This document shows positions 48,828-59,900 of a DNA stretch of 64,000 bases, in pieces. A program made the position numbers and the translations under genes. Position 1 is the stretch's first letter. Every line of letters starts with the position of its first letter. The notes below the pieces were generated by a model, which was given only the letters and a program-made list of their open reading frames with translations, was not told where the DNA came from and made no database searches. The DNA comes from Nitzschia sp. pyKryTriq1 (Eukaryota > Bacillariophyta > Bacillariophyceae > Bacillariales > Bacillariaceae), in the NCBI GenBank assembly GCA_956465555.1, contig OY101127.1:558001-622000 (forward strand). The letters are read 5' to 3'.

Positions 48828-51800
48828 TTAATTGAAAGCTCCCTCTCGAAAGAGAATCTTAAAATCGTCCAGTGTGGGCCGAGCTCCGCCCTGATTTTCT
48901 GCATTGTCTTGTCCCTTGTCACAGAGGACTTCGCTGGCGACATTCTTCTTGCGTTTTTGAAGCTCCACAATCCGTTCTTCGACGCTATTGTTGACATAGA
49001 ACTTTCGCACACGAACTTTGTCGGCCGTCTGGCCGATTCGGTGAATGCGGTCCACGCATTGGTCCTCCACGGCGGCATTCCACCAAGGATCGGCAATAAA
49101 GACAGTTTTAGCTGCAGTTAGATTCAAACCCACCCCGCCCGCCTTCATGGAGATTAGGAGCACTGACCCGGCGTTCTTTTTGGTGGCGCTCGCGGCGACG
49201 CGTTGGCGTCCCCCTTGGTCACTTCCAAACTCTTCGAGGACAGCCTTGCGTTCTTTCAGATTGAGTTTGCCATCCAATCGAGAGAAAGGAATTTGGTTTT
49301 TCTTGAATGATTCTTCCAATATATCTAGAAATCCGAGAAACTGACTGAAGATCAACACCTTGGAGCCCGGTTCTTCGTTCCATACGTTATCCAGCTCTTG
49401 AAGAATGGAGGTCAACTTCGAGCTGGTAGAGCCGCGGACTGCGGTTTCCAGAGTTTGGCGCGCGGTCTCATCCTCTTCCATGTCTGCCACTGGTCTGGTT
49501 GGCATGGAATTCAACAGGTAGCTCGTCTGAATGTGACCATCTGTTTCACAAAGACGGAGAATCTTAGAAGACTGGATAGTTTCGTTGCAAACCGGACAGG
49601 GCCCATTGGGAAGTCGGGCGGTGAATGGCGATGGCTTGGTTGCCTCTTGACTGGCGTCTTGCTTCGGCTGTTTGAGCACACCCACAAGGCACTCTTTGCA
49701 GAAAATGTGAAAGCATGGTGTGACCACAGAATCGTGAATACTGATGGGGTCCAAACAAACCGAACATTCTTCTTTCAAAAGCGAAGACTTGTTCTGGACC
49801 GCCTCGTTCAGCATTTTGGCAATGTTGGCAGCATAGGGAGCGTCTTCGGTATTGGATGATCCCTGTTTGTCACTTGCTTGCATGTGTCGAAATTTCCCCA
49901 TCAAATCGTCCAAGAATTTCTTGTCAATGGCATCTTTGGTGCTAGCTCTTGGAGCTTCCTTCGTTTTGGCGCCTTCTTGAGTTTGCGAAATGTTGCTCGC
50001 CCATTCGTCATCGTCCAAGTGGGCTTTGACGGTCAGCGCCACATGGTCACACGTTTGTCGCAAGCGGTGGAGCAACGAGAAAATGGCTAGCCAGGATTTC
50101 GAGGCCGTACCTGCCTGAATAAAGCCCTGGAACAATGACAACGACTTCTCATGAAGAGCGTCATAGAAGTGTCGCTCCGCAGGGGAGAAGTCTACCGAGA
50201 TGATCTTGGTTTCCACGGGAGGCAAAGTCAAAATTGGATTTCTGTAGCATCGTGCGAAGGAGAATGGGTGAGTAAAATGACTGGAACAGCTTTCAACGAC
50301 CGATTGGTTCGAACCCGAACCAATATCCAACCCGAACGTACCCATCCTTGTCAACTGACTCTTTCGTTCGCCGCAACATAATGGGCGCTAGAAGACGTCG
50401 CACACGGTCTAAAGCTTGCTGTTTCTGATCGTTCGAACGCAGTTGTGCCGAAATAGCTGCCTTCCAGAAGGAACCTTGACACCACGGTTCATGTTGCAAA
50501 AATTTGAGCAATGAATAGACATCATCCAAAGAGTTTTGGATGATGGTACCCGAGACACACCATCTCCGTTCGGCTTGCAAAAGACAGCATGCTCGGGACG
50601 CGACGGTGGCCGTATTCTTGATGCAGTGAGCTTCGTCCAAGATCACACGTTTGAATGCGTGACCCATCAGACCCCCCGTTGCCTCCGAACCTTCTTGCTG
50701 TTGCTGTTGTTTGGAATGAGCCAACCATTCGCCTTGCAGGCTGCCATAGGTCGTCAAGACGACGTCGACGTTGTCCAAAGTATCGTCCAGTTGTCTCTTA
50801 TCGCCATAGTATACACGATAGGTCATTGTTGTTTTTGATTCGATTTCTTCTTGCCACTGCCCCAGGAGAGACAATGGAGAGACAATGAGTGTGGTGGTCG
50901 ATGGGCCATTTCTGTTATTTGTCTCTATACTCGATTGAATCAATGCCAAGAGCATGACCGTCTTGCCGAGTCCCATGGAATCAGCCAAAATGCCACCCCG
51001 GCAGGGTCGAGGAGGTGGAGGTGGAGAAGGCGTGGCAGCACCAAATAAGGGTTGGACATAGAAACTGATGGCCTTGGTTTTGGATGCATCTGTCAGATAC
51101 CGCCGTTCCCAAAGAGGATGCTTCAAGTCGGGATTGCTTTTGAGGGCGCCTTCTGCTTGGAGTGCATCGAGGACGGCAGGTGCTTGCATCGTGGAAGTAT
51201 CGACTTGGACGGGTCCACACTCGCAGTGAATCGCAGTCGACGAGGGAGAAGAAGAAGTTAAGTCATGACTACTGGTAGAAGACGTCAATTGTACCAACTC
51301 TTCCAATAGCTCCAGTTGTTGACGACTCGATTCTTCCAGTTCCTCGTGAGCTTCTCGTTGGGTCATCCACCACAGAGCTTGACGCTGGTATGGTCGCAAT
51401 TGAACCTTGAAGTCCGCGGGAGCTTCTAATTCTTGTAGTTCCACTACAGATCTTGTCGCAATGCCCTTGGTCAGAGAGTTATCAGCCGCAATTTCTTCGT
51501 CGTCGGCGGGATTGTAGTCTTCATTGTCTTCCAAGAGCAGATCCTCCCCACTGTCGTCGCTTTCGCACTTTGCGCCATTAGCCGTTTGAAAGTCAAAAGT
51601 TTCTCCATGATGTGCCCACTGCAGGAGCCCAAAGGCAGCCTGTTGGTAAATGGTTTGACCATTGGTCTTTTGTGCCGTGGCTTTTCCAAAAAAGAGCTTG
51701 TTGGATATTTTTGCATCGGCGGTGTCGGACGCGGGGTCCAAAATGGCCAAGAATTTCGTCGGATTCGGCAAGTAGACGCTAACATTAGAAAGGAGGTAGG

Positions 51801-52694
51801 AAGAAGGAAAGAAAGGCAGTGAGCAATGGCTTGTTTGATACACAGATCCATCACTACCTCTGGCTAGCCATTCACTCCGTACCGCACGAATACTCACCAT
51901 ACAGCAAATGCGACATCGTTTCCTATCTGCAAGGATCGCTCTTCCATGAGGGCTCGAGCCTCCACTTGGATCAAATTGGCTTCCAGCAGGGGTCCCAACA
52001 AAGGACTGAGGTGCTTGGGAAACTGCCCGAGTACACGACTTCCTCGAAATCGAACCGTTGCCGTTTTGTGGTTCTTCGGCGATGTCGACGAAAAGTTGTG
52101 TTCCACCTGCATTGCTTCTTGATAAGAAACGGAACCATTGCGTTGGAGACAAATTCCATCACTGATCCAGCGATGACACAATAGCCAAGAATCCTTGGTA
52201 GACTGGAGATTTTCTGAATGTGCTGAATTCGATTGCGATTTGATTGAACTGGAAGAAGTTGTGGAGAGGTTGGAGGATTTGCTGGTGGCGTTGTTCTCTT
52301 TGGAAGCCACCGGCACAGGCGCCACGGGGGACGGAGTTTTGGGGGTCACTGGTGTCGGTTTTCGAATCTTGGTCGACATGGATTTCAATGACAGTGAGGG
52401 TGCTGGTAGAGGTTTGGGGGTAGCAACTCTGGGTGCTGTCACCTTGGGCGACGTGGAAGCCGCCGGTGCTAGGACCTTTTGTCGTTTCGCAGGTTGATAT
52501 TGTCCCGTCATCAGTCGTTCCGCCGCCAGCTCGACGTTGTATCCGGCCTGTCGAAGACACGTAGATAGATCTGTCTCGCTGAAAGTATCACTGGTAACAA
52601 AGCTTCGTAGCATGCTCAACTTTCCAACAATCGAGGAAGAATTGCTACTCGCCACTGCATTAGTACTCGTACTTTTGCTTTTGGAGCGAGACAT
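48828..52694 (-). CDS. Rad5/HLTF-like SNF2 translocase and RING ubiquitin ligase
   Basis: Three exons (52694-51898, 51778-50342, 50241-48828) join in phase 2 at both introns (119 and 100 bp) and give 1215 residues. The join after exon 2 restores DKDG-NPILTLPP. The start lies in a low-complexity Ser/Thr/Pro region. A likely HIRAN domain follows (VRFRGSRVLGQFPKHLSPLL near residue 200 and on), which binds 3' DNA ends in HLTF. The ATPase has LRPYQRQALWWM, GGILADSMGLGKT (Walker A), and DEAHCIKN (Walker B). Inside the ATPase core is the RING finger (CSVCLDPISIHDS, PCFHIFCKECL, CPVCNE; about 910 to 965). The helicase C lobe has KVLIFSQFLGFLDIL, SMKAGGVGLNLTAA and DRIHRIGQ. This order is that of Rad5/HLTF, which bypass DNA damage by fork reversal and PCNA polyubiquitination in the nucleus. 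Rad16 is an alternative but lacks HIRAN. Confidence 0.9.
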
Positions 52695-53183
52695 TTTTTC
52701 TGAACTAGGAGGGAGCAGCAGCTCTGCTGGTTCTCCGCTTCTTCGATGGCGGTCTGCAAATGAAATAGACAGAGGTGGATGTAAATCGCAGAAGGAGTAA
52801 AGAATCAATGCATGTGATATGATGGCAAGCAATGGAGTACAGTAGTCAGCAATCTACCGGCACAAGCAGACAAGCATCACAAAGAATGCATCCATCCATG
52901 TGGTCGAGAGCAGCGGGAGAGGCTTCTCTCGATCTACTGTACTTGTACTGTACAACAACGAGTGGAGTACGGATAATCGTACCTACCCGCCGCCAGCGCG
53001 GTGAAGACCACGGGCTGATCGCGGTGTTTGCGGCGTTCATTTTTACAGTGTATTTCTTTCCCTCCGACCTGCCTGACGAAGTCGGTTTATGTTGGTACTG
53101 TACAGTTCTGTAGAAATTCTACGTAACGTCTGGCCTTTCCTTCAGACGAAGAAAAGTTTGGCGCGGGGGACAAACGACTTCAA

Positions 53184-53446
53184 CGACTCTCTCTACTCCT
53201 CTCTCTCTACTCTACTCTCTACTCTAGAGTAGAGAGCTAGTAGAGAGTACTCTCTCTCTACTCTACTCTCTCTACTACTAGTAGCTAGCTCTCTCTCTAG
53301 CTAGTAGAGAGTAGAGAGAGAGTAGAGCTCTACTCTACTCTCGCTCTACTAGCTAGTAGAGAGTAGAGAGAGTAGAGTAGAGTAGAGTAGAGAGTAGAGT
53401 AGAGAGTAGAGTAGAGTAGAGAGTAGAGTAGAGTAGAGAAAGAGTA
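53184..53446. repeat. Self-complementary CTCTACT/AGTAGAG tract
   Basis: About 260 bp made of CTCTACT, CTCTCTACT and their reverse complements AGTAGAG, AGTAGAGAG, in alternating blocks. Blocks of one orientation are followed by blocks of the other (for example CTACTCTCTACTCTAGAGTAGAG near 53210). Single strands could therefore fold into long imperfect hairpins. This is the largest such region in the window. Confidence 0.85.
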
Positions 53447-53582
53447 CTACCGGTACAACAGTACTGTACCACCAGGTACAGGTACAGTACCTGGTACAGT
53501 ACCAGGTCTACTTAGTACCTGGTACTGGTATTGCGAATGAGTACAGTACCAGGTACCGGTACTTGTACCAGTCTATTTCTCT
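53441..53582. repeat. GTACC/GGTAC palindromic island
   Basis: A dense island of CAGGTACAGGTACAGTACCTGGTAC-type words: GTACC, GGTAC, GTACCAGG and ACCGGTAC alternate with few other bases. It abuts the CTCTACT tract. Confidence 0.85.
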
Positions 53583-53853
53583 GTACCGGTAGTCCTCTCT
53601 CTACTCTCTACCTCTACCGGTAGAGCGAGAGACTAGTAGTACGAGTAGAGTAGAAAATACATACTGTAGTACCCGTAAAGGTAGGGTACTTGTAGCTATG
53701 ATACATCGGTATTCCAGAAGCAGCAGACATCTCGTTACCGGTAGCTCTCTAGTAGTAGAGTAGAGACAGAGGGTCAACTACAGTACCTACAGATAGTCTA
53801 CTAGCAAATTATACTGCGACCGGTACTACTTACACACTCTACCTATACTAGGT

Positions 53854-54456
53854 TTACGAAGAAACTACCATGGAACAGACATCGGCGGAACGGTTCAGTT
53901 CTTGTGCCGTTTCTTGGAGAACTCGTTGCTGAGATTCCACCTGGGTCGACATTTCGCCTTGTTCCTTCTCGAGAATCGCAATCTCTTCTTGAACTTCTTG
54001 CAAGGCCTTCGTCATTTGCTCTTTTTGCTTCAAGGCATTTTGATAGAATTTGTAGTCCACGATATTTTCCAAAGTCACTCCGGCAGGCAGCAAATTCTCA
54101 TCTGTGGCGCGTTCTGCGGATTCTTTGTCGTCCTGTTCCGCCTTGGCTTGAGCGGCGTCTTCCTGGTCCAAAGTCTCAACTATGCTTTCAAACCGATCCA
54201 ACAAAGCCTCGATTCCGTGTTTTTGAAGATAATCAAGGAGGTCCTGCTGAAGGACCTGTTCGTGCATCTTGTCCAACATGTCGTCCATGGTCCCTGCTAG
54301 CATTTCCTTTCCTCCAAAGACGGCCGCGTTGTCTCCATACGAGGCTTCCACAAGCTTGGTCGTATTCAATTCCTTGCGCGAGCGCACCATGGCCATTTCG
54401 ATCAATTGCATCAAGACGTCATACCGACGTTCGGGTTGCGTTCTTGCAGTCGTCAT
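53854..54456 (-). CDS. PMF1/Nnf1-like kinetochore protein (MIS12 complex candidate)
   Basis: The 200-residue protein is mostly helical. It begins with a helix (RRYDVLMQLIEMAMVRSRKE), then a region up to MDDMLDKMHEQVLQQ, and QKHGIEALLDRFESIVETLD. The order of a basic helix, a middle helix ending in LD-x-IVE, a proline break (PAGVTLENIVDY) and a long coiled coil (about residues 135 to 190) is that of human PMF1 and yeast Nnf1. These belong to the MIS12 complex that links centromere chromatin to the outer kinetochore. The match is to pattern and a few residues only, so another coiled-coil protein remains possible. The ATG at 54456 is clear, and the last 12 residues end SADVCSMVVSS. Confidence 0.6.
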   Translation of the reverse strand: MTTARTQPERRYDVLMQLIEMAMVRSRKELNTTKLVEASYGDNAAVFGGKEMLAGTMDDMLDKMHEQVLQQDLLDYLQKHGIEALLDRFESIVETLDQEDAAQAKAEQDDKESAERATDENLLPAGVTLENIVDYKFYQNALKQKEQMTKALQEVQEEIAILEKEQGEMSTQVESQQRVLQETAQELNRSADVCSMVVSS

Positions 54457-55190
54457 TGTGATTGTAGGTCTATGAGTACCAACTCTACTACTCTACTAGA
54501 GAATAATATTGAGACCGATTCAACGACTGTACTCGTAATGCAAAAGAAACACAATGCCGGTAAGACTACACCTGCCTGGTGTTCGTACCAGGTGTATTTT
54601 AATATCAGGCGGTACCTGGTACTGTACTCGTACCAGGTACTGTACCGGTACTGTACTTGTACCGGTACGTACCGGTACCGGTACACGTAAGATAGTGGAC
54701 TGCAATGATAACACAACGATTTCAATGCATCAGTACGAACGTAGCAATTATACTGATGCCTACGTACACTAGTTTACGGTAGACTAGTCGTTGACGTTCA
54801 AGGAAAGTGGAAACTTGCTAGCAGGCGCGTTGCCTGTGGGAAACTTCGAAACTGGAAACGGACAGGCTGAGGCGAGGGACAGACGCCCTATATATGCACT
54901 GTACCTGGTATTTACCGGTACTGGTACAATGTAGACCACATTGACACACGACACAAGTCGAACTGCATTTTTAATATCAGTCTACAGTACTACGAGAGAT
55001 CATGGAGTGCAAGGACAGAATGTAAGGGATGGTCGCTTTGTTTCAAGATCGTACTGGTACGAGCGTGCGCGAGTATTTTGTACTTTTGCCCACAATTCAT
55101 TTATTGATTTGCTACTACTACTTTACCTAGGTTGATGCTGGAAATATTCGATAAAAGGGGCGACATCGTCTGACTGCTTTTGTGGGCTCT
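54457..55190. other. Intergenic with GTACCGGTAC island
   Basis: No gene is supported. The stretch 54575-54690 is dense in GGTAC/GTACC words, including TACCGGTACGTACCGGTACC and then GGTACACG. A second, weaker island lies at 54898-54930 (TACCTGGTATTTACCGGTAC). Confidence 0.6.
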
Positions 55191-55901
55191 CTAGACAATA
55201 CAGAGATCGTTGTCTCCGTGCGAGATGCAAAATGCCTCTTTGGCTGCCTCGACGGCCTTTCGAGCCTTGGCCTTGAAACCCACGACACGTCCGTGATCCT
55301 TGATTTCCTTAAAGAAAATGTGAGACTGTTCCGTGCGAAGAAGCTTCCAGGCCATGTACTTCTCGATAGCAGAAGCAGCATGAGAATGAACTAGCTCGAT
55401 CAGGGCTGCAGGGGTAAGGAAATGGTCTTCCGTCTCACTTGACTCCTCCCACGCCATCTCCAATATCTCAGAGCTGATATCAAGTTTTGATTGAAGCGAT
55501 GCTTCAGATTCATCATGCGCGGCAACAAACTCTTGAAAGAGCTTTGCGCAAGCTCCAGGAGAATTCGGTGCGTTTATGGCAAATGCAACCGCTTTGTCGG
55601 CAATGTCGAACTGCTTCCCCCCGTCATCAATCACTTGATACCTGGCACCGCCGGTGCTTTTGTGTTCAATCTTGGCAATTTTCCCAATGTGCTCGCGGCC
55701 CTTTTCTTCGAACTCGACGAAGGTCCCTACGGGATAAGTTTGTTGCTGAACGACATCATCACTTACCTTCTTCGACGCCAACGATGACGTGATCACTATG
55801 TAGGGTGACAGGGTTAGTTTTCCTACCCGAGGGACGACTTGAAAAGCAATGACAGCGTGGGCGGAAAACAGCAATGCCGAGATCAGGACGATCGAATTCA
55901 T
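55191..55901 (-). CDS. N-terminal domain of a plastid RNase II/R-like protein, without the catalytic part
   Basis: The ATG at 55901 begins a 236-residue protein with a signal peptide (VLISALLFSAHAVIAF; IAFQ resembles the plastid ASAF motif). After it, residues about 50 to 100 hold FVEFEEKGREHIGKIAKIEH and YQVIDDGGKQFDI, and the C-terminal part has FLTPAALIELVHSHAASAIE, KYMAWKLLRTEQSHIFF and a lysine/alanine-rich stretch. This order matches the N-terminal region of plastid and cyanobacterial RNR1/RNase II enzymes, which chew mRNA and rRNA 3' ends. The catalytic RNB domain that should follow is missing. After the stop at 55191, another frame continues a similar polar sequence (ESPQKQSDDVAPFIEYFQHQ) to about 55127, then nothing recognisable. 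Either the gene is a remnant that lost its 3' part, with a frame break near 55195, or it is a stand-alone domain protein. Confidence 0.6.
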   Translation of the reverse strand: MNSIVLISALLFSAHAVIAFQVVPRVGKLTLSPYIVITSSLASKKVSDDVVQQQTYPVGTFVEFEEKGREHIGKIAKIEHKSTGGARYQVIDDGGKQFDIADKAVAFAINAPNSPGACAKLFQEFVAAHDESEASLQSKLDISSEILEMAWEESSETEDHFLTPAALIELVHSHAASAIEKYMAWKLLRTEQSHIFFKEIKDHGRVVGFKAKARKAVEAAKEAFCISHGDNDLCIV

Positions 55902-56904
55902 TTTCTTCTTCAAAATTTCGAGTGATTGAACCGAGTAGTGCCGATCGATAACACTAAAAAGATCTTTATGAGAATCATCAGTTGCTTGGATTCTACATCA
56001 GTTTTTCCTCTCCTTTTCCCGAGAGAAGATGATCGCCGTTTGAAGACATCAAGATGTCAAACAATGCGCGAGAGGGGTTCTTTTTTTGGATACGCGGAAA
56101 TTGACCAAGACGACTGAGAATGATTTTAGTCTCAATTTACGGTCTTCGTAATATGCCCTTCCATTTTTTCTACTCGTACATCATACAGTCTACAGTATTT
56201 TATTTATGTACCGGAATGTCATACGAGTGAAGTACTGTAGTACATACCGTGGTACCGCGGTAGTAGAAAAAGTGCACAACATACAAGCAGTACCTGTACC
56301 GTACCAGTACCTACAGTACCAGTTCTCGGTACGAGTACACGCATTCAGCGTCGGCGCAGGCAGCTGTAGCAGCTCGCGGCCGCCGGCCGCAAGCACATCA
56401 GTACTTGTACCGGTACGGCACAGTACCAGGTACCAGTACCTTGACAGTACTAGTACTGGATGATAAATAAAATAATAATGTTATAAAATGCCCTCTCTAC
56501 TATCGAGTAGAGAGATGTAAAAGAGAGCCCGAGCTATGTACGTACCAGGTACCGGTACGGTCGGTACCAGTAGTCTACTTGTACCTGGTACTGTCGGCTG
56601 TCGAGTCCTGGTCTCGCCTCACGCACACCGACCGCCCGATCCGACCGGCATGCATGATGACGACAGCCCGCGACAACGCGGGGTGAGAGTTGATACATAG
56701 AGGTGTTCGAACCAGTTGAAATAGACTGAAGAAACATGGTGAGAGAATAGCACCACCGGTACACACTGCCATTACTACCATTTCTCACCTCCACACCATT
56801 ACGTACTTGTGAAGTGCTGAGCGTGCAAAAGTCTCGTTGTGATAGAAAGTGGAGCCACAGAGTCGATGGCAGCCGTATAGAGGGATAAATAATATCAGCG
56901 TACG
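55902..56904. other. Intergenic with GTACC islands
   Basis: No gene is supported. GGTAC/GTACC words are dense from 56205 to 56460, with GTACCGTACCAGTACC near 56297 and TACCGGTACGGCACAGTACC near 56408, and again at 56535-56600. GCGGCCGCCGGCCGC is at about 56378. The last 50 bases are the 5' leader of the arrestin-like gene. Confidence 0.6.
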
Positions 56905-59900
56905 ATGGGGAATGCTATCACTGCAAATGTGAACCTGGACCATGAAGTCTACCATCAGCAGCAAGGTGAGATCTACGCAACGTATCGCATCCCATGACCC
57001 AGGATGGTGCACAATGATCGGACCTCGGCCTCGCATCTCACAATCACCCATGTCTTAAATTTTCTCTCATTTCAGCAATTGAGGCGGGGGAGAATCTTGT
57101 GGGGAAAGTAATTATTCAGGTGCAAGAAACGTTAAAACCTTGCGATCTCACAATTGAAATGAACGGCAAGGAAAAGACCACCGCAACCGAAGACGGCAAG
57201 ACCATGTAAGGAATCCAGTCTCAAACGTCTTAATCCCCCCTTGACCCTAAGAGAAATCATCTTATCCCTTATTTTTATTCTTCGTTTCATGTCACGCAGA
57301 CAAGACAAACGTTCTTTCTTCCGTGCAGATGTCCAGCTTTACAAGGCGGAGAAAAACAAAAACATCGAACCCAACACCTACGTTTTCCCCTTTAGTATCC
57401 CGCTGCCCAAATCGCTTCCTGCATCGCGGACTTACGAGGATTCACAGGGGTCTTTTCGAATTGAGTACAATCTTAAGCTAAAGTCGGGGGGCCAAGGGAA
57501 ATTCCCAAATAAGCGAACGTTAGATGTGGCTTCGTCGTCGAGAGCGGACGAGGCCGTTCCGTGTTTGCTTCAACCGAAACCGATTATTCCGGCAGCGTTG
57601 GGAATAGAAGGGAAAGGACCAGTTTTCTTAGGGGCACATGTCAAGGATACCAATGTTTTGCGAGGTCAAGAGCTGCAGGTGTCTCTGGCATGCCGGAATG
57701 AGTCAACGTTGAGAATAGATCGGGCGGTTGTGAGTCTGGAAGAAGAGTACTATTACACCACAAAATCGTTTGGAGGTCATGGGGAACTAACAATATTTGA
57801 GAGAGAAGATCTGAAACGACTGCCGGGAATTAGGGTAGTTGGACTGCACTCTTCTGAAGTGGACACGAAAGATGTCGATGAGGAGACGATTGCTCGCCGA
57901 ATGTTCAAAGATTTGAAGGCGAAAGGCAATATCATCACATTAAGAATTCCAGAGACGTCAAAGGAGTCCTACTCTGGCCTTATTCTGCAAATATCGCACT
58001 ATTTGAAGTTTTCTTTATTCACGAAGACAGAGGAAGAGGCTTACCCTTCGATCATTATCCCGATTCACATTGGAAGTGAGCCACCAGCGATGTCACAGAG
58101 CCAAATCAATTTCGTTTCTGATCACGTATCGGACACTGCACGAATAAAGTTCCCATTGGCCACCGCGCTTCCTGATTCTATTGTTCTGGGACGAAATGCG
58201 GACGTGCTTGACAATGAGGAAAGCTTCAGCGTGCCCATTCCAGTTCCTAACAACGCGAAACCATCGATGATAATGCTTCGAGAAGAGCTTGCCGCAACCA
58301 TCAACGACTTTGATTTCATCACGGAGAAAATGAAAGACCTGGATTGGGCGATTTTTTTGGCCTCGCTGACCCCGGTAGAGTTTGGTAGTATCATCGCCTT
58401 GGTCGGGTCGGAATTTGCACAGCCCAGAGTGGCATCGCTTTTGGCTCAAAATTATGGAGGAGATTTTACTTGTGCCCATTGCGCCGCTGCAATAAAAAAT
58501 GTGTCCCCGGTATTTCGATCTAATGTGGTGGAGGGCCTCCTATCCTTTTGCTCCGATCTATCCGAGAACAACCATTTGATCCGTGGGCAGCTGAGTGACT
58601 TTGAGCAGATCATTGTTGCTTTGCACGCTCTAAACGAAGATGATGCTCCCGAAGATGACGACTTCCAAAGGGAACGGACCTCTTCTACGCGTCGTAGTGC
58701 GGCTGTTGAAGTCCCTTCGATGCAGGCTGTACCGACGGCTATTTTGATTGGTGGGGAAGACGGGTACGAAAGCGATGATAAACCACCCTCCGAGTTGTCC
58801 CTAGAAACGGCCCTGAAGAAGTCTGAGATGAATATGACCGAAACGCCCCTAACTACGGAAAATGGACTGGCCACAAAGAACCAAGCTCCGGCAATAATGC
58901 CACGTAGAACTGATGTCTTGCTTGGAGTGGCCGACCACCCGCAAACTTTCAAGCTTTTGACTGCCATCAACGAAGTCGTGGATAAGGGCGACTATCAGGA
59001 ATTCTGTCCGCCGGTGTACAGGGATGTAAAGAAGCAATTCCCCAATGATCAGCGTTTTTTGATTGCACCATCACAGGGAGATCCGCAATCCTTTCGTGAA
59101 GCAACGAAGCTGGAGTTGATCGAACATGTCGGGAATATCTTCGATAAATTCAATGCGGAGAAGATATACGAGGATCAACCAGAACACGAAGGAAAGCCGA
59201 GTGGCTCAAACGGCGAAAAGAAGAATTGGCAAGCTGCGTTGAAGGAGACCCTTTCTGACTGGGAACTGGCACTCACAATTCACACATACACTTCCGGCGC
59301 GAAAGATGGTAAAGACAAAGATGCGAATGGAGGCCCTGCTGTCACTGATATATGCTTCTTCAAAGCTAAACATCTCGGAAATGCAGTTTTGGTGAAAGCC
59401 ATTCGCAGTATTCTCCAAAAAGACCCAGAAACAATATGGTCACCGCCGATCTACCGAGCCATCAAAAAGGCTGCGGTTGGACGAAGGATGTTTATCTCGG
59501 TTGGTGATCGAGCGTGGCGCGAAGCTACTCAAGCCGAGCGGCGTGAAAATATGGAGAGATACTTTGATTTGGAAAAGAAGCGTCTAGTGAAAAAAGAAAA
59601 ATCTCATCGGCGAGTTGCAAGCAAAGAAGGCTCTGGACATCTTCGTGACAAGCAAGGCTCGGGGCATCAACGTGCTTCGAATCTTGACACCAGTGAACGA
59701 TCTGCACAACGACCTGCACTGGTCAAGCGCAGGTCTAGAAGTAGGGAAATGGGTACTCGTACTCCTGGATCGCCCACCAACTCGGGCAGAAATCTGATGG
59801 CAAAGGAAGGGAGAAGCGCTTCGAAATCCTCCTTAAACAAAGACAGCAACAGCGAGCGGCTTTCGCGGCGAACCACACTGAGAAACACCGAGGGTGGTGA

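Larger units (their letters stand above)
52695..53853. other. Intergenic with a very large CTCTACT/AGTAGAG palindromic tract
   Basis: No gene is supported in about 1.15 kb. The first 150 bases are the 5' flank of the Rad5-like gene. From 53184 the sequence is almost entirely low-complexity: a self-complementary CTCTACT tract, then a GTACC/GGTAC island, then more CTCTAC words and a run of ACTAGTAGTA words up to about 53850. Confidence 0.6.
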
